Shown in pieces: positions 25,002 to 34,237 of a stretch of 64,000 bases of DNA. Under the pieces are notes generated by a model. It made no database searches, had not been told where the DNA came from, and worked only from the letters and a program-made list of their open reading frames with translations. Both the position numbers and the translations under genes were made by a program. The stretch's first letter is position 1. Every line of letters begins with the position of its first letter. The DNA lies in the NCBI GenBank assembly GCA_001799895.1, contig MGUI01000026.1:1-64000 (forward strand), given 5' to 3'. Source of the DNA: Elusimicrobia bacterium GWD2_63_28 (GTDB lineage: Bacteria > Elusimicrobiota > Elusimicrobia > Elusimicrobiales > UBA9959).

Positions 25002-25727
25002 ATGAACCTGGTGGAATTTTACCGCACGCACGCGGCCCGCGAAGAGGCCGATTTCCGCTTTCTGGCGCTGAAAGAGCTGCTTAAAAAAAACATTTCAGGA
25101 ACCTCCGTGCTGGACATCGGCTGCGGGACCGGCGCCATGCTTAGGGCGCTGGCCCGGGACGGCTACGCCGTTTCCGGAGTGGAGCCAGACCCCGAGCTTT
25201 ACGCGCTGGCGCAGGAGCTTAAAGACCGGGAGGGGCTGGATTTTAAACTGGTGAATGCCGGCATGCAGAGCGTCTCTTCCGAAACGATGGCGGGCTTCAG
25301 CACCTTCCTGCTGCTCGACGTCCTGGAGCATGTGGAGGACGAGGCTGCGCTGCTGCGGCGGATCTGGGACGGGATGCCGCCGGGTTCCACGCTGCTGTGT
25401 CTCCTGCCGGCCCTCAGGGCCCTTTACGGCAGGCGCGACGCCTCGGTGGGGCATTTCCGCCGGTATGACATGGCCGACGCCAAAGCACTTTTCGGGGCCG
25501 TGCCTTTTTCCGGCGCGGCATTCTCGTACTGGAACCTGCTCGGGGTGCCGGCTTACTGGTTTTTCGAGAAAGTCGCCCGCCGGCCGGTGCCCGAGGGCTT
25601 CCGGCGGGAGGGGGCCGGCCGGCTGAAGACCGTCCTGAACTCGCTGCTGCTGCGGTGGTTCCTGGCCGTGGAAAATCGCGTCAGCCCCCCCGCCGGGCTT
25701 TCTATCCTGATCAAAGCCGTAAAGTAA
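25002..25727 (+). CDS. Class I SAM-dependent methyltransferase
   Basis: 241 residues. Motif I is VLDIGCGTGAMLRALA, followed by SGVEPDPEL and FLLLDVLEHVEDEAALLRRI. The C-terminal half (VGHFRRYDMADAKALF, FSYWNLLGVPAYWF) matches methyltransferases found in polysaccharide and glycolipid gene clusters. It lies 10 bases after the previous methyltransferase and probably ends this operon. The following gene is on the other strand. Confidence 0.87.
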   Translation: MNLVEFYRTHAAREEADFRFLALKELLKKNISGTSVLDIGCGTGAMLRALARDGYAVSGVEPDPELYALAQELKDREGLDFKLVNAGMQSVSSETMAGFSTFLLLDVLEHVEDEAALLRRIWDGMPPGSTLLCLLPALRALYGRRDASVGHFRRYDMADAKALFGAVPFSGAAFSYWNLLGVPAYWFFEKVARRPVPEGFRREGAGRLKTVLNSLLLRWFLAVENRVSPPAGLSILIKAVK

Positions 25728-25739
25728 CGGGGGGATTTT

Positions 25740-26795
25740 TCAATTGGCGGAGTTGTCGGCGGCGGTCTCGGCCGGTTTGGCGCGAAGCTCCCGCAGGCTG
25801 ATAAAGCCGGAAACTACCAGGACCTCGTTCGCGTTGTCCTTGTTAATGCCCTGAGGAGCGAGCAGCAGCGCGGGAATCTTATTTTTTCCGCTGTAGATGA
25901 AGGTAGCCTCCGGCACCCGCCCGCTCGCGGCCAGGCTCATGGCGGCGCCGAAAGCGGCGGCGGCCTGCTGCCGCGGGTCCTTGAACACCGTGGCCTCCTG
26001 CGTTCCCGCGAGGATGCGGCGGATGGCGGCGGCCTCGGCGTCCTGGCCGCTGACCGGCACCTTGCCGGCCAGCTGGTATTGCTCCAGCGCCTTTATGGCC
26101 GCGCCGGCGGTGGTATCGTTAGGGGCCAGCACGGCCTGTATGTCGCCGGAGTTCTGCAGCAGCGCTTCCGCCACCAGCCGCTGCGCCTCGGCGGGATGCC
26201 AGTCCTTCACCGCCTGGTCCATCACTATCTTTATGTCTCCCCGGGCCGCCAGCGGCTCCAGCACGTCGAGCGCGCCCCGCCTGAGCACCGCCGAGTTGGT
26301 GTCGGTCGGCGCGCCTGAGAGCAGGACGTAATTGCCGCGCGGGGCCCTGGCGGCCAGCGCGCGCGCCTGCAGCTGCCCGACTTTCCTGTTGTCGAATGAA
26401 ACATAGAGGTCCACGGGAGCGCCAAGTATCATGCGGTCATAGGCGATCACCTTGACCCCCGCCTTCCTGGCCCGGCGGGCTATCTCCCCGGCGGCCCTGG
26501 CGTCCTGGGGCGCCACTATCAGCACCGCGACGCCGCCGGCCAGCAGGCTGTCGCACTGGGCAAGCTGCTGCGGGGCGTTGTTCTCGGAGACCGCGGTCAG
26601 CAGCTGCACGCCGATCTCTTCGGCCTGCGAGCGCATCTGCGCCAGGTCCCGTGCCCAGCGCGTTTCCCGGCTGGAGGGCACCGAGAAGCCGATCTTCAAA
26701 ACCTTTTCATCTTTGGAGCTTTTGTCCCCGCAGCCGGCGGCCAGCAGGGCCGCCAGGCAGGCGGCCGGCAGCGCGAATCTTTTCATTGAACCCAT
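25740..26795 (-). CDS. Sugar-binding lipoprotein of the XylF/RbsB type
   Basis: 351 residues, a lipoprotein with lipobox LLAAGC (Cys22) and a type I periplasmic-binding-protein fold. KIGFSVPSSRETRWARDL, YDRMILGAPVDLYVSFDNRKVG, VLAPNDTTAGAAIKALE and VPVSGQDAEAAAIRRIL track D-xylose-binding XylF closely. It normally delivers a pentose to a XylGH-type ABC importer, but no ATPase or permease is encoded nearby, so it may be an orphan receptor or feed a remote transporter. The start ATG at 26795 lies nine bases after a minus-strand TATAAT (26810-26805); the ATG at 26786 is the alternative. Confidence 0.87.
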   Translation of the reverse strand: MGSMKRFALPAACLAALLAAGCGDKSSKDEKVLKIGFSVPSSRETRWARDLAQMRSQAEEIGVQLLTAVSENNAPQQLAQCDSLLAGGVAVLIVAPQDARAAGEIARRARKAGVKVIAYDRMILGAPVDLYVSFDNRKVGQLQARALAARAPRGNYVLLSGAPTDTNSAVLRRGALDVLEPLAARGDIKIVMDQAVKDWHPAEAQRLVAEALLQNSGDIQAVLAPNDTTAGAAIKALEQYQLAGKVPVSGQDAEAAAIRRILAGTQEATVFKDPRQQAAAAFGAAMSLAASGRVPEATFIYSGKNKIPALLLAPQGINKDNANEVLVVSGFISLRELRAKPAETAADNSAN

Positions 26796-26804
26796 GATGC
26801 TGTA

Positions 26805-26810
26805 ATTATA
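26805..26810 (-). promoter_or_regulatory. -10 box of the sugar-binding lipoprotein gene
   Basis: TATAAT on the minus strand, nine bases upstream of the ATG at 26795. No Shine-Dalgarno intervenes. Confidence 0.5.
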
Positions 26811-26975
26811 GCGGAATCGGGCGGCGGTTTTGAACTGCTATTCCTGCTGGGGAGCCGCGGGAGAACGGCGGCGCCTGCGCCCCCGCTCCGGCCGGTCAAT
26901 TTGAAAATTATGGTAAGTTGCCGCCGCCGCTGAGCCTAAACGTTCCAAATGTGGTAAAATTAATAAGGAAGTTTC

Positions 26976-27050
26976 GGGTGGTTAGCTCAGCGGTAGAGCG
27001 CTGTCCTCACACGACAGATGTCACAGGTTCAAATCCTGTACCACCCACCA
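26976..27050 (+). tRNA. tRNA-Val (anticodon CAC)
   Basis: 75 bases including an encoded CCA. The 7-bp acceptor stem GGGTGGT/ACCACCC is perfect, followed by the D arm (TAGCTCAGCGGTAGAGC), an anticodon stem CTGTC/GACAG around the loop CTCACAC (anticodon CAC, reading GUG) and the T arm ACAGG-TTCAAAT-CCTGT. Discriminator A. A TAAAAT -10 box lies at 26955-26960. Confidence 0.97.
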
Positions 27051-27060
27051 GATTTCAGGA

Positions 27061-27091
27061 AAATTGCCGCGCAGAGCGGCAATTTCTTTTT
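27061..27091 (+). terminator. Intrinsic terminator after tRNA-Val
   Basis: Stem AAATTGCCGC / GCGGCAATTT, 10 bp, loop GCAGA, then CTTTTT. It separates the tRNA from the DedA gene 12 bases later, so partial readthrough is possible. Confidence 0.85.
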
Positions 27092-27102
27092 CAGGAGTTG
27101 AA

Positions 27103-27780
27103 ATGGAACTGCTTTCTACCTTATTCGGTTATCTTGTGCAGGCCTTCGAAGTCCTGCTGCACCTGGACAAGTACCTGGGCGGCGTCATACAGGACTACGG
27201 CGCCTGGACCTATCTGATCCTCTTCCTTATAATCTTCTGCGAGACCGGCTTGGTGGTCACCCCGATCCTGCCCGGCGACTCCCTGCTTTTCGCCATCGGC
27301 GTGTTCTGCGGCCTGGGCGACCTGGACCTTTACCTGACGCTCAGCCTGCTGTCGGTCGCGGCCATCCTCGGCGACACCGTGAATTACGCCGTCGGCAACT
27401 ATATCGGCCCCAAGGTCTTTCACTACGAGAATTCCCGCATCTTCAAGAAGGAATACCTGCAAAAAACGCACGCCTTCTATGAAAAATACGGCGGCAAGAC
27501 CATCATCATCGCCCGCTTCGTGCCCATAGTGCGCACCTTCGCGCCCTTCGTGGCCGGCGTGGGCGCCATGACCTACGGCAAGTTCCTCTCCTACAACGTC
27601 ATCGGCGGCCTGCTGTGGGTGTTCTCTATAACGCTGGCCGGCTACTTCTTCGGCAGCATTCCGGTAGTTAAGAACAATTTCACCACGGTTATCCTCGCCA
27701 TCATCTTCATCTCCATACTGCCGGGCGTAATTGAATACGTCAGGCACAAAAGGGCCTCCCGGCCCAACCAGGCCGTGTAA
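27103..27780 (+). CDS. DedA/VTT-family membrane protein
   Basis: 225 residues. [22 protein letters not shown] and [33 protein letters not shown] are the two signature regions of the DedA (SNARE-associated, VTT) family, with re-entrant loops and the conserved acidic and arginine residues. DedA proteins are linked to flipping of undecaprenyl phosphate and other phospholipids across the inner membrane. The ATG at 27103 follows CAGGAG. It is encoded directly behind tRNA-Val. Confidence 0.94.
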   Translation: MELLSTLFGYLVQAFEVLLHLDKYLGGVIQDYGAWTYLILFLIIFCETGLVVTPILPGDSLLFAIGVFCGLGDLDLYLTLSLLSVAAILGDTVNYAVGNYIGPKVFHYENSRIFKKEYLQKTHAFYEKYGGKTIIIARFVPIVRTFAPFVAGVGAMTYGKFLSYNVIGGLLWVFSITLAGYFFGSIPVVKNNFTTVILAIIFISILPGVIEYVRHKRASRPNQAV

Positions 27781-27828
27781 TAAAACCGGGGCTCACGCGT
27801 AATAACGTTGGGAAGCGCCGGTAAGCAT

Positions 27829-28323
27829 ATGGGCTTTGAAGAACTGTACGACAAATATTTCCAGCGGGTGTACAACTATATCCGCTACCGCGTCATCGCC
27901 CGCGACGCGGCCGACGACCTGGTCTCGGCCGTGTTCGAGAAGGTGCTCGACAAGTTCGACGCTTTCGACCAGGGCAAGCCCGTGGAGCCGTGGCTGTTCG
28001 CCATAGCGCGCAACACGCTCAACGACTATTACCGGCGGCGGGCGGTGCGCGGCGGGCTCTCCATAGATGGCTTCGAAGAGCGCATAGCCTCAGGCGAATC
28101 CGTGGAGCGCGGAGCCGAAAGAAGCGAGGAAAACGCCCTGCTGCTGGCTGCGCTGGCCGGCCTTTCCGAGTCTGAGCGAGAGCTGATAGCCCTGAGGTAC
28201 GCGCTGGACCTGAGCGCACGGGAGATGGCGGCGCAAACAGGCTTAAGCGAGAGCAATGTGGGTGTGACACTATTCAGGGCCCTGAAGAAACTGCGGGACC
28301 GGCTGGGGCCGGAGGTCATATGA
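27829..28323 (+). CDS. ECF-type RNA polymerase sigma factor
   Basis: 164 residues. Region 2 (LYDKYFQRVYNYIRYRV, DAADDLVSAVFEKVLDKF, PWLFAIARNTLNDYYRRR) and region 4 (LSESERELIALRYALDLSAREMAAQTGLSESNVGVTLFRALKKL) are both complete, so this is a functional ECF sigma. ATG at 27829 is chosen; TTG at 27808 would add seven residues. The stop overlaps the next gene (ATGA), the classic arrangement with an anti-sigma. Confidence 0.93.
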   Translation: MGFEELYDKYFQRVYNYIRYRVIARDAADDLVSAVFEKVLDKFDAFDQGKPVEPWLFAIARNTLNDYYRRRAVRGGLSIDGFEERIASGESVERGAERSEENALLLAALAGLSESERELIALRYALDLSAREMAAQTGLSESNVGVTLFRALKKLRDRLGPEVI

Positions 28324-28649
28324 AAGAGGAAAATTTCGACGAGAAGGAATTCGCCGGGCTGGAGCGCCGCCTGCGGAGCGCCGACCTGAGCGGAGACAGC
28401 TCCGTGAAGGACGTGCTGAAGGCGCGGCTGCTGGCACGCGCCCGCCGGCCCGGGCGGCGCCTGCCGGTCTTCGCCTGGCTGGCGCCCGCCTTCGCGGCGG
28501 CGGCGCTGTTCGTAACTTTCGGCCCGCGGCCGGAACCTCAGCCGGCCGCGCTGACGGCCGGAGCCTCGCCTTACAGCCTGCCAGACGACGGCTACGGCCC
28601 CTGCGGGCGGCGCGGGCTCGGTGATTTCCAGGCTTCGGAGCGCTTTTAA
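28320..28649 (+). CDS. Probable short membrane anti-sigma factor
   Basis: 109 residues: an acidic-to-basic N-terminal segment of about 46 residues (LERRLRSADLSGDSSVKDVL), one membrane helix (about 47-66, VFAWLAPAFAAAALFVTF), and a short 43-residue extracytoplasmic tail. There is no CxxC zinc motif, so it is not a ZAS-type anti-sigma. The assignment rests on the four-base overlap with the ECF sigma and the topology. The tail is short for a sensor domain, so the secreted protein encoded next may supply the sensing part. Confidence 0.6.
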   Translation: MKEENFDEKEFAGLERRLRSADLSGDSSVKDVLKARLLARARRPGRRLPVFAWLAPAFAAAALFVTFGPRPEPQPAALTAGASPYSLPDDGYGPCGRRGLGDFQASERF

Positions 28650-28659
28650 GGAGAACAGT

Positions 28660-29439
28660 ATGAAGAATATTCTTATCCTCGCGGTCATGCTGGCGGCCTG
28701 CCCGGCGGCGGCGCTGGAGATAAAGAGTTCGGTCAACGCTAAGGGCGAACTGGAAGACGATATAAACCTGCCTTTCGTGAACGATCCCGCGGCCATAGGC
28801 CGGTGGGAATCGGTGGACTTCGTGGCCGAGCCCGGGGATTTCGATCCGGCCGAGCGGGCCAGGAAGGGGGACCTGTTCTTCAAAGAGCTGGTGCTGCTGC
28901 CCGACGGAAAAAGCCCCAGCGGCTGGTGGACCTGGACCAAGGGCGCGGTGATGCACACCAACGACCGCACCGCCAGCCGCTATGAAATTAAAAAGATCGG
29001 CGGCGCGCAGTACATGTTCTTCGAATGGAAAAGCGGCGACTACACTATCCGGCACATGAAGCCCCAGTACTATGTGCTGAAGAAGACCGCCTCGGTGCGC
29101 CGCGACAATATAAACCTGCCGTTCCGCGACGACCCCGCCGTGGTGGGGGAATGGGCGAGCGTAGATTTTGTGGAAAGCCCTGACAAATTCAGCCCGGCCG
29201 CGAAAGCCTGGCGGGGCGACCTTTACCTGAAGGAACTGGTTTTCCTGCCCAAGGGCAAGGGCGGCAAACCGTGGTGGACCTGGACTAAAGGCGTGGTTAT
29301 GCACCACGGCGACAAGACCGCCAGCAGGTACGAACTGAAAAATATTGGCGGCGCCGACTACCTGTTCTTCGAGTGGAAAAGCGGCGACTATGTCTTCCGC
29401 GGCGCGCGGCCGTTCTATTACGTCCTCAGGAAGAAATAG
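28660..29439 (+). CDS. Secreted protein with two BlaR1-like 'DDINLPF...WKSGDY' domains
   Basis: 259 residues with a signal peptide (residues 1-18) and two tandem copies of a domain of about 110 residues. Each copy starts D(D)INLPF(V/R)(N/D)DPA, continues GxWxSVDFV, GDLxxKELV, WWTWTKGxVMH and TASRYE(I/L)K, and ends FFEWKSGDY plus YYVL(K/R)K. From memory, this domain occurs in Firmicutes proteins annotated as BlaR1-like or as effector-binding sensors; the name is not proved. AAGGAG precedes the ATG at 28660. The gene follows the ECF/anti-sigma pair by 10 bases, which suggests an envelope sensor or effector of that regulon. Confidence 0.75.
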   Translation: MKNILILAVMLAACPAAALEIKSSVNAKGELEDDINLPFVNDPAAIGRWESVDFVAEPGDFDPAERARKGDLFFKELVLLPDGKSPSGWWTWTKGAVMHTNDRTASRYEIKKIGGAQYMFFEWKSGDYTIRHMKPQYYVLKKTASVRRDNINLPFRDDPAVVGEWASVDFVESPDKFSPAAKAWRGDLYLKELVFLPKGKGGKPWWTWTKGVVMHHGDKTASRYELKNIGGADYLFFEWKSGDYVFRGARPFYYVLRKK

Positions 29440-32080
29440 CCCGCCGGGCCCGTATAAATTTATCCGCCTCGACCACCGCGATTATCGTCGAGGCGGTGAG
29501 CAGTATGCGTATCCACTGCGCCTCGGTCAGCGCCGTGGTGTGGAACAGCCGCTGCATGTTGGGCTCATAGATCACCAGGATCTGCGCCACCAGCGCGCCC
29601 AGCATACTGAAGGCCAGGAACGGGTTGGACAGCGGGTTGATGGTGAACACCGAGCGCGTTTCCGAGCGCGAATTCCACAACTGGAAGAACTGGAAGAAGA
29701 CCATGGTGGTCATAGCCACCGTGCGGCATTCCTCCACGCCAAGGCCTTCGGCCAGGGCCAGCTTGAAGTTGTAGAGCACGCCCAGGGCGATGACCGTGCC
29801 CACCAGCAGGGTGCGCTGCAGCATCAGCCGGGAGAGGATGCCCTCCTTCGGGTCGTTGGGCGGGCGCTTGTAGACGGACGGCTCGGCGGGCTCGAAGGCC
29901 AGCGCCAGGTCCTGCAGGCTGTTGGTCACCACGTTGATCCAGAGCAGCTGAATGGCCGTGTAGGGCAGCGGCAGGCCCGCGAACATGGTGACGAAGATGG
30001 ACAGTACCGCCGACAGCCCGGTGGGGATGAGGAAGAAGACGGCCTTGCGGATATTGTCGAACACCACCCGGCCTTCCACCACCGCGTTGTAGATGCTGGC
30101 GAAGTTGTCGTCGGTGATGATCATGTCAGCCGCTTCCTTGGAGACGTCGGTGCCGGTGATGCCCATGGCCGCGCCTATGTGGGCCGCTTTCAGGGCGGGG
30201 GCGTCGTTGACGCCGTCGCCGGTGACGGCCGCTATCTCGCCGCGCTTCATGAGCTGCCGCACTATGCGCAGTTTATGCTCGGGCGCCACGCGGGCGTAGA
30301 TAGAGGTGTCCTTGACGGCCTCGTAGAGCGCGGCGTCGTCCATGACCGAGAGCTCCCGGCCGGTGATGACTTTGGGATCCTCGCCGCCTATGCCTATCTC
30401 GCGGCCTATGGCGCGGGCAGTAACGCCGTGGTCGCCGGTGATCATGACGGCGCGGATGCCGGCCGCGCGGCAGTTGGCTATGGCCTCAACGGCCTCTGGC
30501 CTGGGCGGGTCGATCATGCCCTGCAGGCCGGTGAATTCCAAGCCCTTGAGAAGTTCGCGCTTTAGTTCCGTCCCCGCCGGAAGCGTCTTTTGGGCCGTCA
30601 TCAGCACCCGCATGCCCGACTCGGCCAGGTCCTCGGCGGCGTCCATGGCGTCCTTGCGGGCCGTGCCGTTCAGCTCGCACATCTCGGCCACGAACTCGGG
30701 CGCGCCCTTGACCAGCAGCAGGCAAGCGTCGCCGTCCCGGTGCAGGGTGGCCATGTAGCCGTGCTCCGACTCGAACGGCAGCAGCCCCGCCTCCGGGTAT
30801 TTCTTCTTTTCCTCTTCGATCTTCAGGCCGCCCTTGCCGGCCGCCACTATCAGCGCGGCCTCGGTGGGGTCGCCGGTGACCTTCCAGGCCCCGTCCTTGT
30901 GGTAAACGGAGGATTCGTTGCAGAGCAGGCCGGCGCGCAGCACCTTGTCCAGGCGCAGCTTTCTGTCGCCGTCGCAGTCGGCCTTGCCGCAGAAGATCTC
31001 GCCCTCCGGGGCGTACCCTGTGCCTGACACCTGGTAGAGCTCCTGGCTGTCGTAAACGGCGCGCACGGTCATTTCGTTCCGGGTCAGGGTGCCGGTTTTG
31101 TCCGAGCAGATCACGGTGGTGCTGCCCAGGGTTTCCACGGCGGGCAGCTTCCTGATGATGGCCCCGCGCTTGGACATGCGCGTGACGCCTATGGCCATGG
31201 CTATGGTCACCACTATGGGCAGGCCCTCGGGAATGGCCGCCACTATGACGGCGATGACCGTCATCAGCATTTCCTTTAGCGGCTCGCCGCGGGAAACGCC
31301 TACGGCCAGGATGACCAGGCCCACGCCCAGCAGGGCCAAGCCCAGCATCTTGGAAAAACTTTCGAATTTTTCCTGCAGCGGGGTTTTGGAGGCGTCCGTC
31401 TCCTGCATCAGCCCGGCTATGGCGCCGATCTCGGTGGCGGTGCCGGTGCCCGTAACCACGGCTTTGGCCCGGCCGGAGACCACGGCGGTGGCCATGTAGA
31501 GCATATTTCTGCGGTCGCCTATCTGCGCCCCGGCGTCGGGCAGGAAGGCCGCGTCCTTGGAGGCCGCCACCGATTCGCCGGTCAGCATGGCCTCTTCCAC
31601 CCGCAGGCTGTTGGCCGACAGCAGGCGCGCGTCGGCGGGCACCTTGTCGCCCGAGGCCAGCAGGATGATATCGCCGGGCACCAGGCCGGCCGCCTCTATC
31701 TGCTGCTCGGCGCCATCGCGCAGGACGCGCGCGGCCGAAACCACCATTCTCTTGAGCGCCCGCACCGACTGTTCCGCCTTGTACTCCTGATAGAAGCCGA
31801 TGACGGCGTTGACCAGCACTATGAAGGCTATGACCGCGGCGTCGGAAACCTCTCCCATGGCCACGCTGAGGGCGGCGGCGCCCAGCAGGATCCAGTTGAG
31901 CGGGCTGCCGAACTGGGACAGGAAGATGGTAAGGGGTGAGGCGCCCGCTTTTTCCGGCAGGGCGTTGGGGCCGTATTCGGCCAGGCGCTTTTGGGCCTCG
32001 GAGGCCGACAGGCCGTTCTCGGAACTGCCAAGTTCCGCCAGCGCGTCCTCTGCTGATTTCAGGTGCAGGTCTTTTTTCAT
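29426..32080 (-). CDS. P2-type (calcium-transporting-like) cation ATPase
   Basis: 884 residues, complete P-type ATPase of the SERCA/PMCA-like branch. The phosphorylation motif is CSDKTGTLT (D327), with TGES in the actuator domain, AAIPEGLP in helix M4, KGAPE in the nucleotide domain, and TGDGVNDAPALK in the hinge. PEGLP with M5-M6 ITxxLxWINVVTN favours Ca2+ or Mn2+ transport, but the ion cannot be settled by eye. An ATG at 32080 follows CCGGAGGGG. Its last 14 bases overlap the end of the converging secreted-domain gene. Confidence 0.92.
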   Translation of the reverse strand: MKKDLHLKSAEDALAELGSSENGLSASEAQKRLAEYGPNALPEKAGASPLTIFLSQFGSPLNWILLGAAALSVAMGEVSDAAVIAFIVLVNAVIGFYQEYKAEQSVRALKRMVVSAARVLRDGAEQQIEAAGLVPGDIILLASGDKVPADARLLSANSLRVEEAMLTGESVAASKDAAFLPDAGAQIGDRRNMLYMATAVVSGRAKAVVTGTGTATEIGAIAGLMQETDASKTPLQEKFESFSKMLGLALLGVGLVILAVGVSRGEPLKEMLMTVIAVIVAAIPEGLPIVVTIAMAIGVTRMSKRGAIIRKLPAVETLGSTTVICSDKTGTLTRNEMTVRAVYDSQELYQVSGTGYAPEGEIFCGKADCDGDRKLRLDKVLRAGLLCNESSVYHKDGAWKVTGDPTEAALIVAAGKGGLKIEEEKKKYPEAGLLPFESEHGYMATLHRDGDACLLLVKGAPEFVAEMCELNGTARKDAMDAAEDLAESGMRVLMTAQKTLPAGTELKRELLKGLEFTGLQGMIDPPRPEAVEAIANCRAAGIRAVMITGDHGVTARAIGREIGIGGEDPKVITGRELSVMDDAALYEAVKDTSIYARVAPEHKLRIVRQLMKRGEIAAVTGDGVNDAPALKAAHIGAAMGITGTDVSKEAADMIITDDNFASIYNAVVEGRVVFDNIRKAVFFLIPTGLSAVLSIFVTMFAGLPLPYTAIQLLWINVVTNSLQDLALAFEPAEPSVYKRPPNDPKEGILSRLMLQRTLLVGTVIALGVLYNFKLALAEGLGVEECRTVAMTTMVFFQFFQLWNSRSETRSVFTINPLSNPFLAFSMLGALVAQILVIYEPNMQRLFHTTALTEAQWIRILLTASTIIAVVEADKFIRARRAISS

Positions 32081-32249
32081 ATCCCCTCCGGTTTAATGAG
32101 GTAATATTTTACCTTAATAAATAAAAAAACGGTCCGCCGCGCCCGCCGCCGGCGTTTGACAGCGCCGGGGGTAAATTATATTCTTGCCGCAGGGGCTTGC
32201 GTATCAATGTTTGCCGCAATCTGGAAAGCAAGACTCCGGGCTATCAAGT

Positions 32250-33203
<954 letters not shown>

Positions 33204-33430
33204 GCCTAAAAGGATAGGCGGTTTACCCTCAGCGGCAGGCTGCCGCTCACCGTAATGGATAATCCCGTCCGCGCCCGCGGCCGGCCCGGCCGCGGGAAAG
33301 TGATATAATTTGTTCAAGGGTTTATCGTCGGCGGCGCTGTCGGATCGGCCGCGCCGCCTGAAAGTAAAAATCGCAATTTAAACGCCCCGAAGGGGCAAGC
33401 GCCCTGCGCCGCGCGGCTGGATTCTTTATA
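33204..33430. other. Hairpin-rich intergenic region before a methyltransferase gene
   Basis: A 227-base gap. It contains an 11-bp perfect inverted repeat (33274-33284 with 33286-33296, one-base centre), then a TATAAT at 33304-33309, then a GGCGGCGC/GCGCCGCC hairpin at about 33329-33358 and further GC-rich dyads up to 33420. The layout would give a structured leader of roughly 115 bases on the methyltransferase mRNA. No open frame is convincing. Confidence 0.5.
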
Positions 33431-34237
33431 ATGACCGGGAACAGATACCTGCGGGCGGCTTCGCCTGAAGAGATCAAAAGACAGCTCAGGACCTTCGCCA
33501 GGATGGAAAAAACCCATTCGGGCTTCGTCTCTTTCCTGCGGGAGACGGCCAAGCCCCGCAAGGGTTCGCGCATCCTGGAACTGGGCTGCGGCTGCGGCAT
33601 GATGGCGGACAGGCTGCGGCGGGAATTTTCGGCCGCGGCGGAAGGCTGGGACGCCAACCCCGGCTACATCGCCTACGCCGCCGGCGCTTATCCCCGCACG
33701 GCCTGCGCGGCCGCGGACCTGATGTCGGCGCCGGAGCGCGCCGAGTTCGACCTTATCCTCTTCCGCGAAACCCTGATGGAATTTTCCTCGCCGGCGGCGG
33801 TGCTGAAGCGCAACTTGGGCCGGCTGAAGCGCGGCGGCTGGTTCGCGGCGCTGGAGCCGGACTACGGCGCGACGGTGATCTACCCTGAAGTCCCGGGCTG
33901 GAGAGATTTCGTGGACCGCTACGCGCGCTTCTGTTCCGCGGCCGGCAACGAGGATTTTTTCGCCGGCAGGAGGCTGCCCGAAGCTTTTCTGGCGGCGGGG
34001 CTTCGCAACATAGCCGTGCGGCCGCTTGTAGAGACCCATTCCTTCCTGGACAGGCCCGCGCTGAAAGAATTCCTCGGGGCCGAGATCATGAGCATCAAGG
34101 CTGACGCCCCGCTGCTGACCGGCCGGGTTTTCAGCGCCGCCGGGCTGGCCGCGGTCCTGAAGGGCCTCGCGGCCGTAGCTCGCGCCCCGGGGGCGTACGT
34201 CCAGACCTCCATGGTGGCTGTGTGCGGACAAAGATAA
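33431..34237 (+). CDS. Class I SAM-dependent methyltransferase
   Basis: 268 residues. Motif I is ILELGCGCGMMADRL, then EGWDANPGYIAYA and FDLILFRETLMEFSSPAAVL, with LKRGGWFAALEPDYG in the post-core region. The substrate is unknown. A TATAAT overlaps the ATG itself, so the true promoter is probably the one at 33304 or the start lies further in. Its last 16 bases overlap the sensor kinase gene (GTG at 34222), so the two are coexpressed. Confidence 0.82.
   Translation: MTGNRYLRAASPEEIKRQLRTFARMEKTHSGFVSFLRETAKPRKGSRILELGCGCGMMADRLRREFSAAAEGWDANPGYIAYAAGAYPRTACAAADLMSAPERAEFDLILFRETLMEFSSPAAVLKRNLGRLKRGGWFAALEPDYGATVIYPEVPGWRDFVDRYARFCSAAGNEDFFAGRRLPEAFLAAGLRNIAVRPLVETHSFLDRPALKEFLGAEIMSIKADAPLLTGRVFSAAGLAAVLKGLAAVARAPGAYVQTSMVAVCGQR

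Noticed and set aside
29345-30565. A 406-residue plus-strand frame within the P-type ATPase gene, and other long opposite-strand frames such as 12294-13277, 57499-58917 and 61314-63752
   Set aside because: They are antisense shadows typical of GC-rich DNA; composition is rich in Gly, Val, His and Gln with no family motif, while the opposite strand carries clear genes.
33427-33432. TATAAT overlapping the ATG of a methyltransferase gene as its promoter
   Set aside because: A -10 there would start the transcript inside the coding region; the TATAAT at 33304 is a better candidate.
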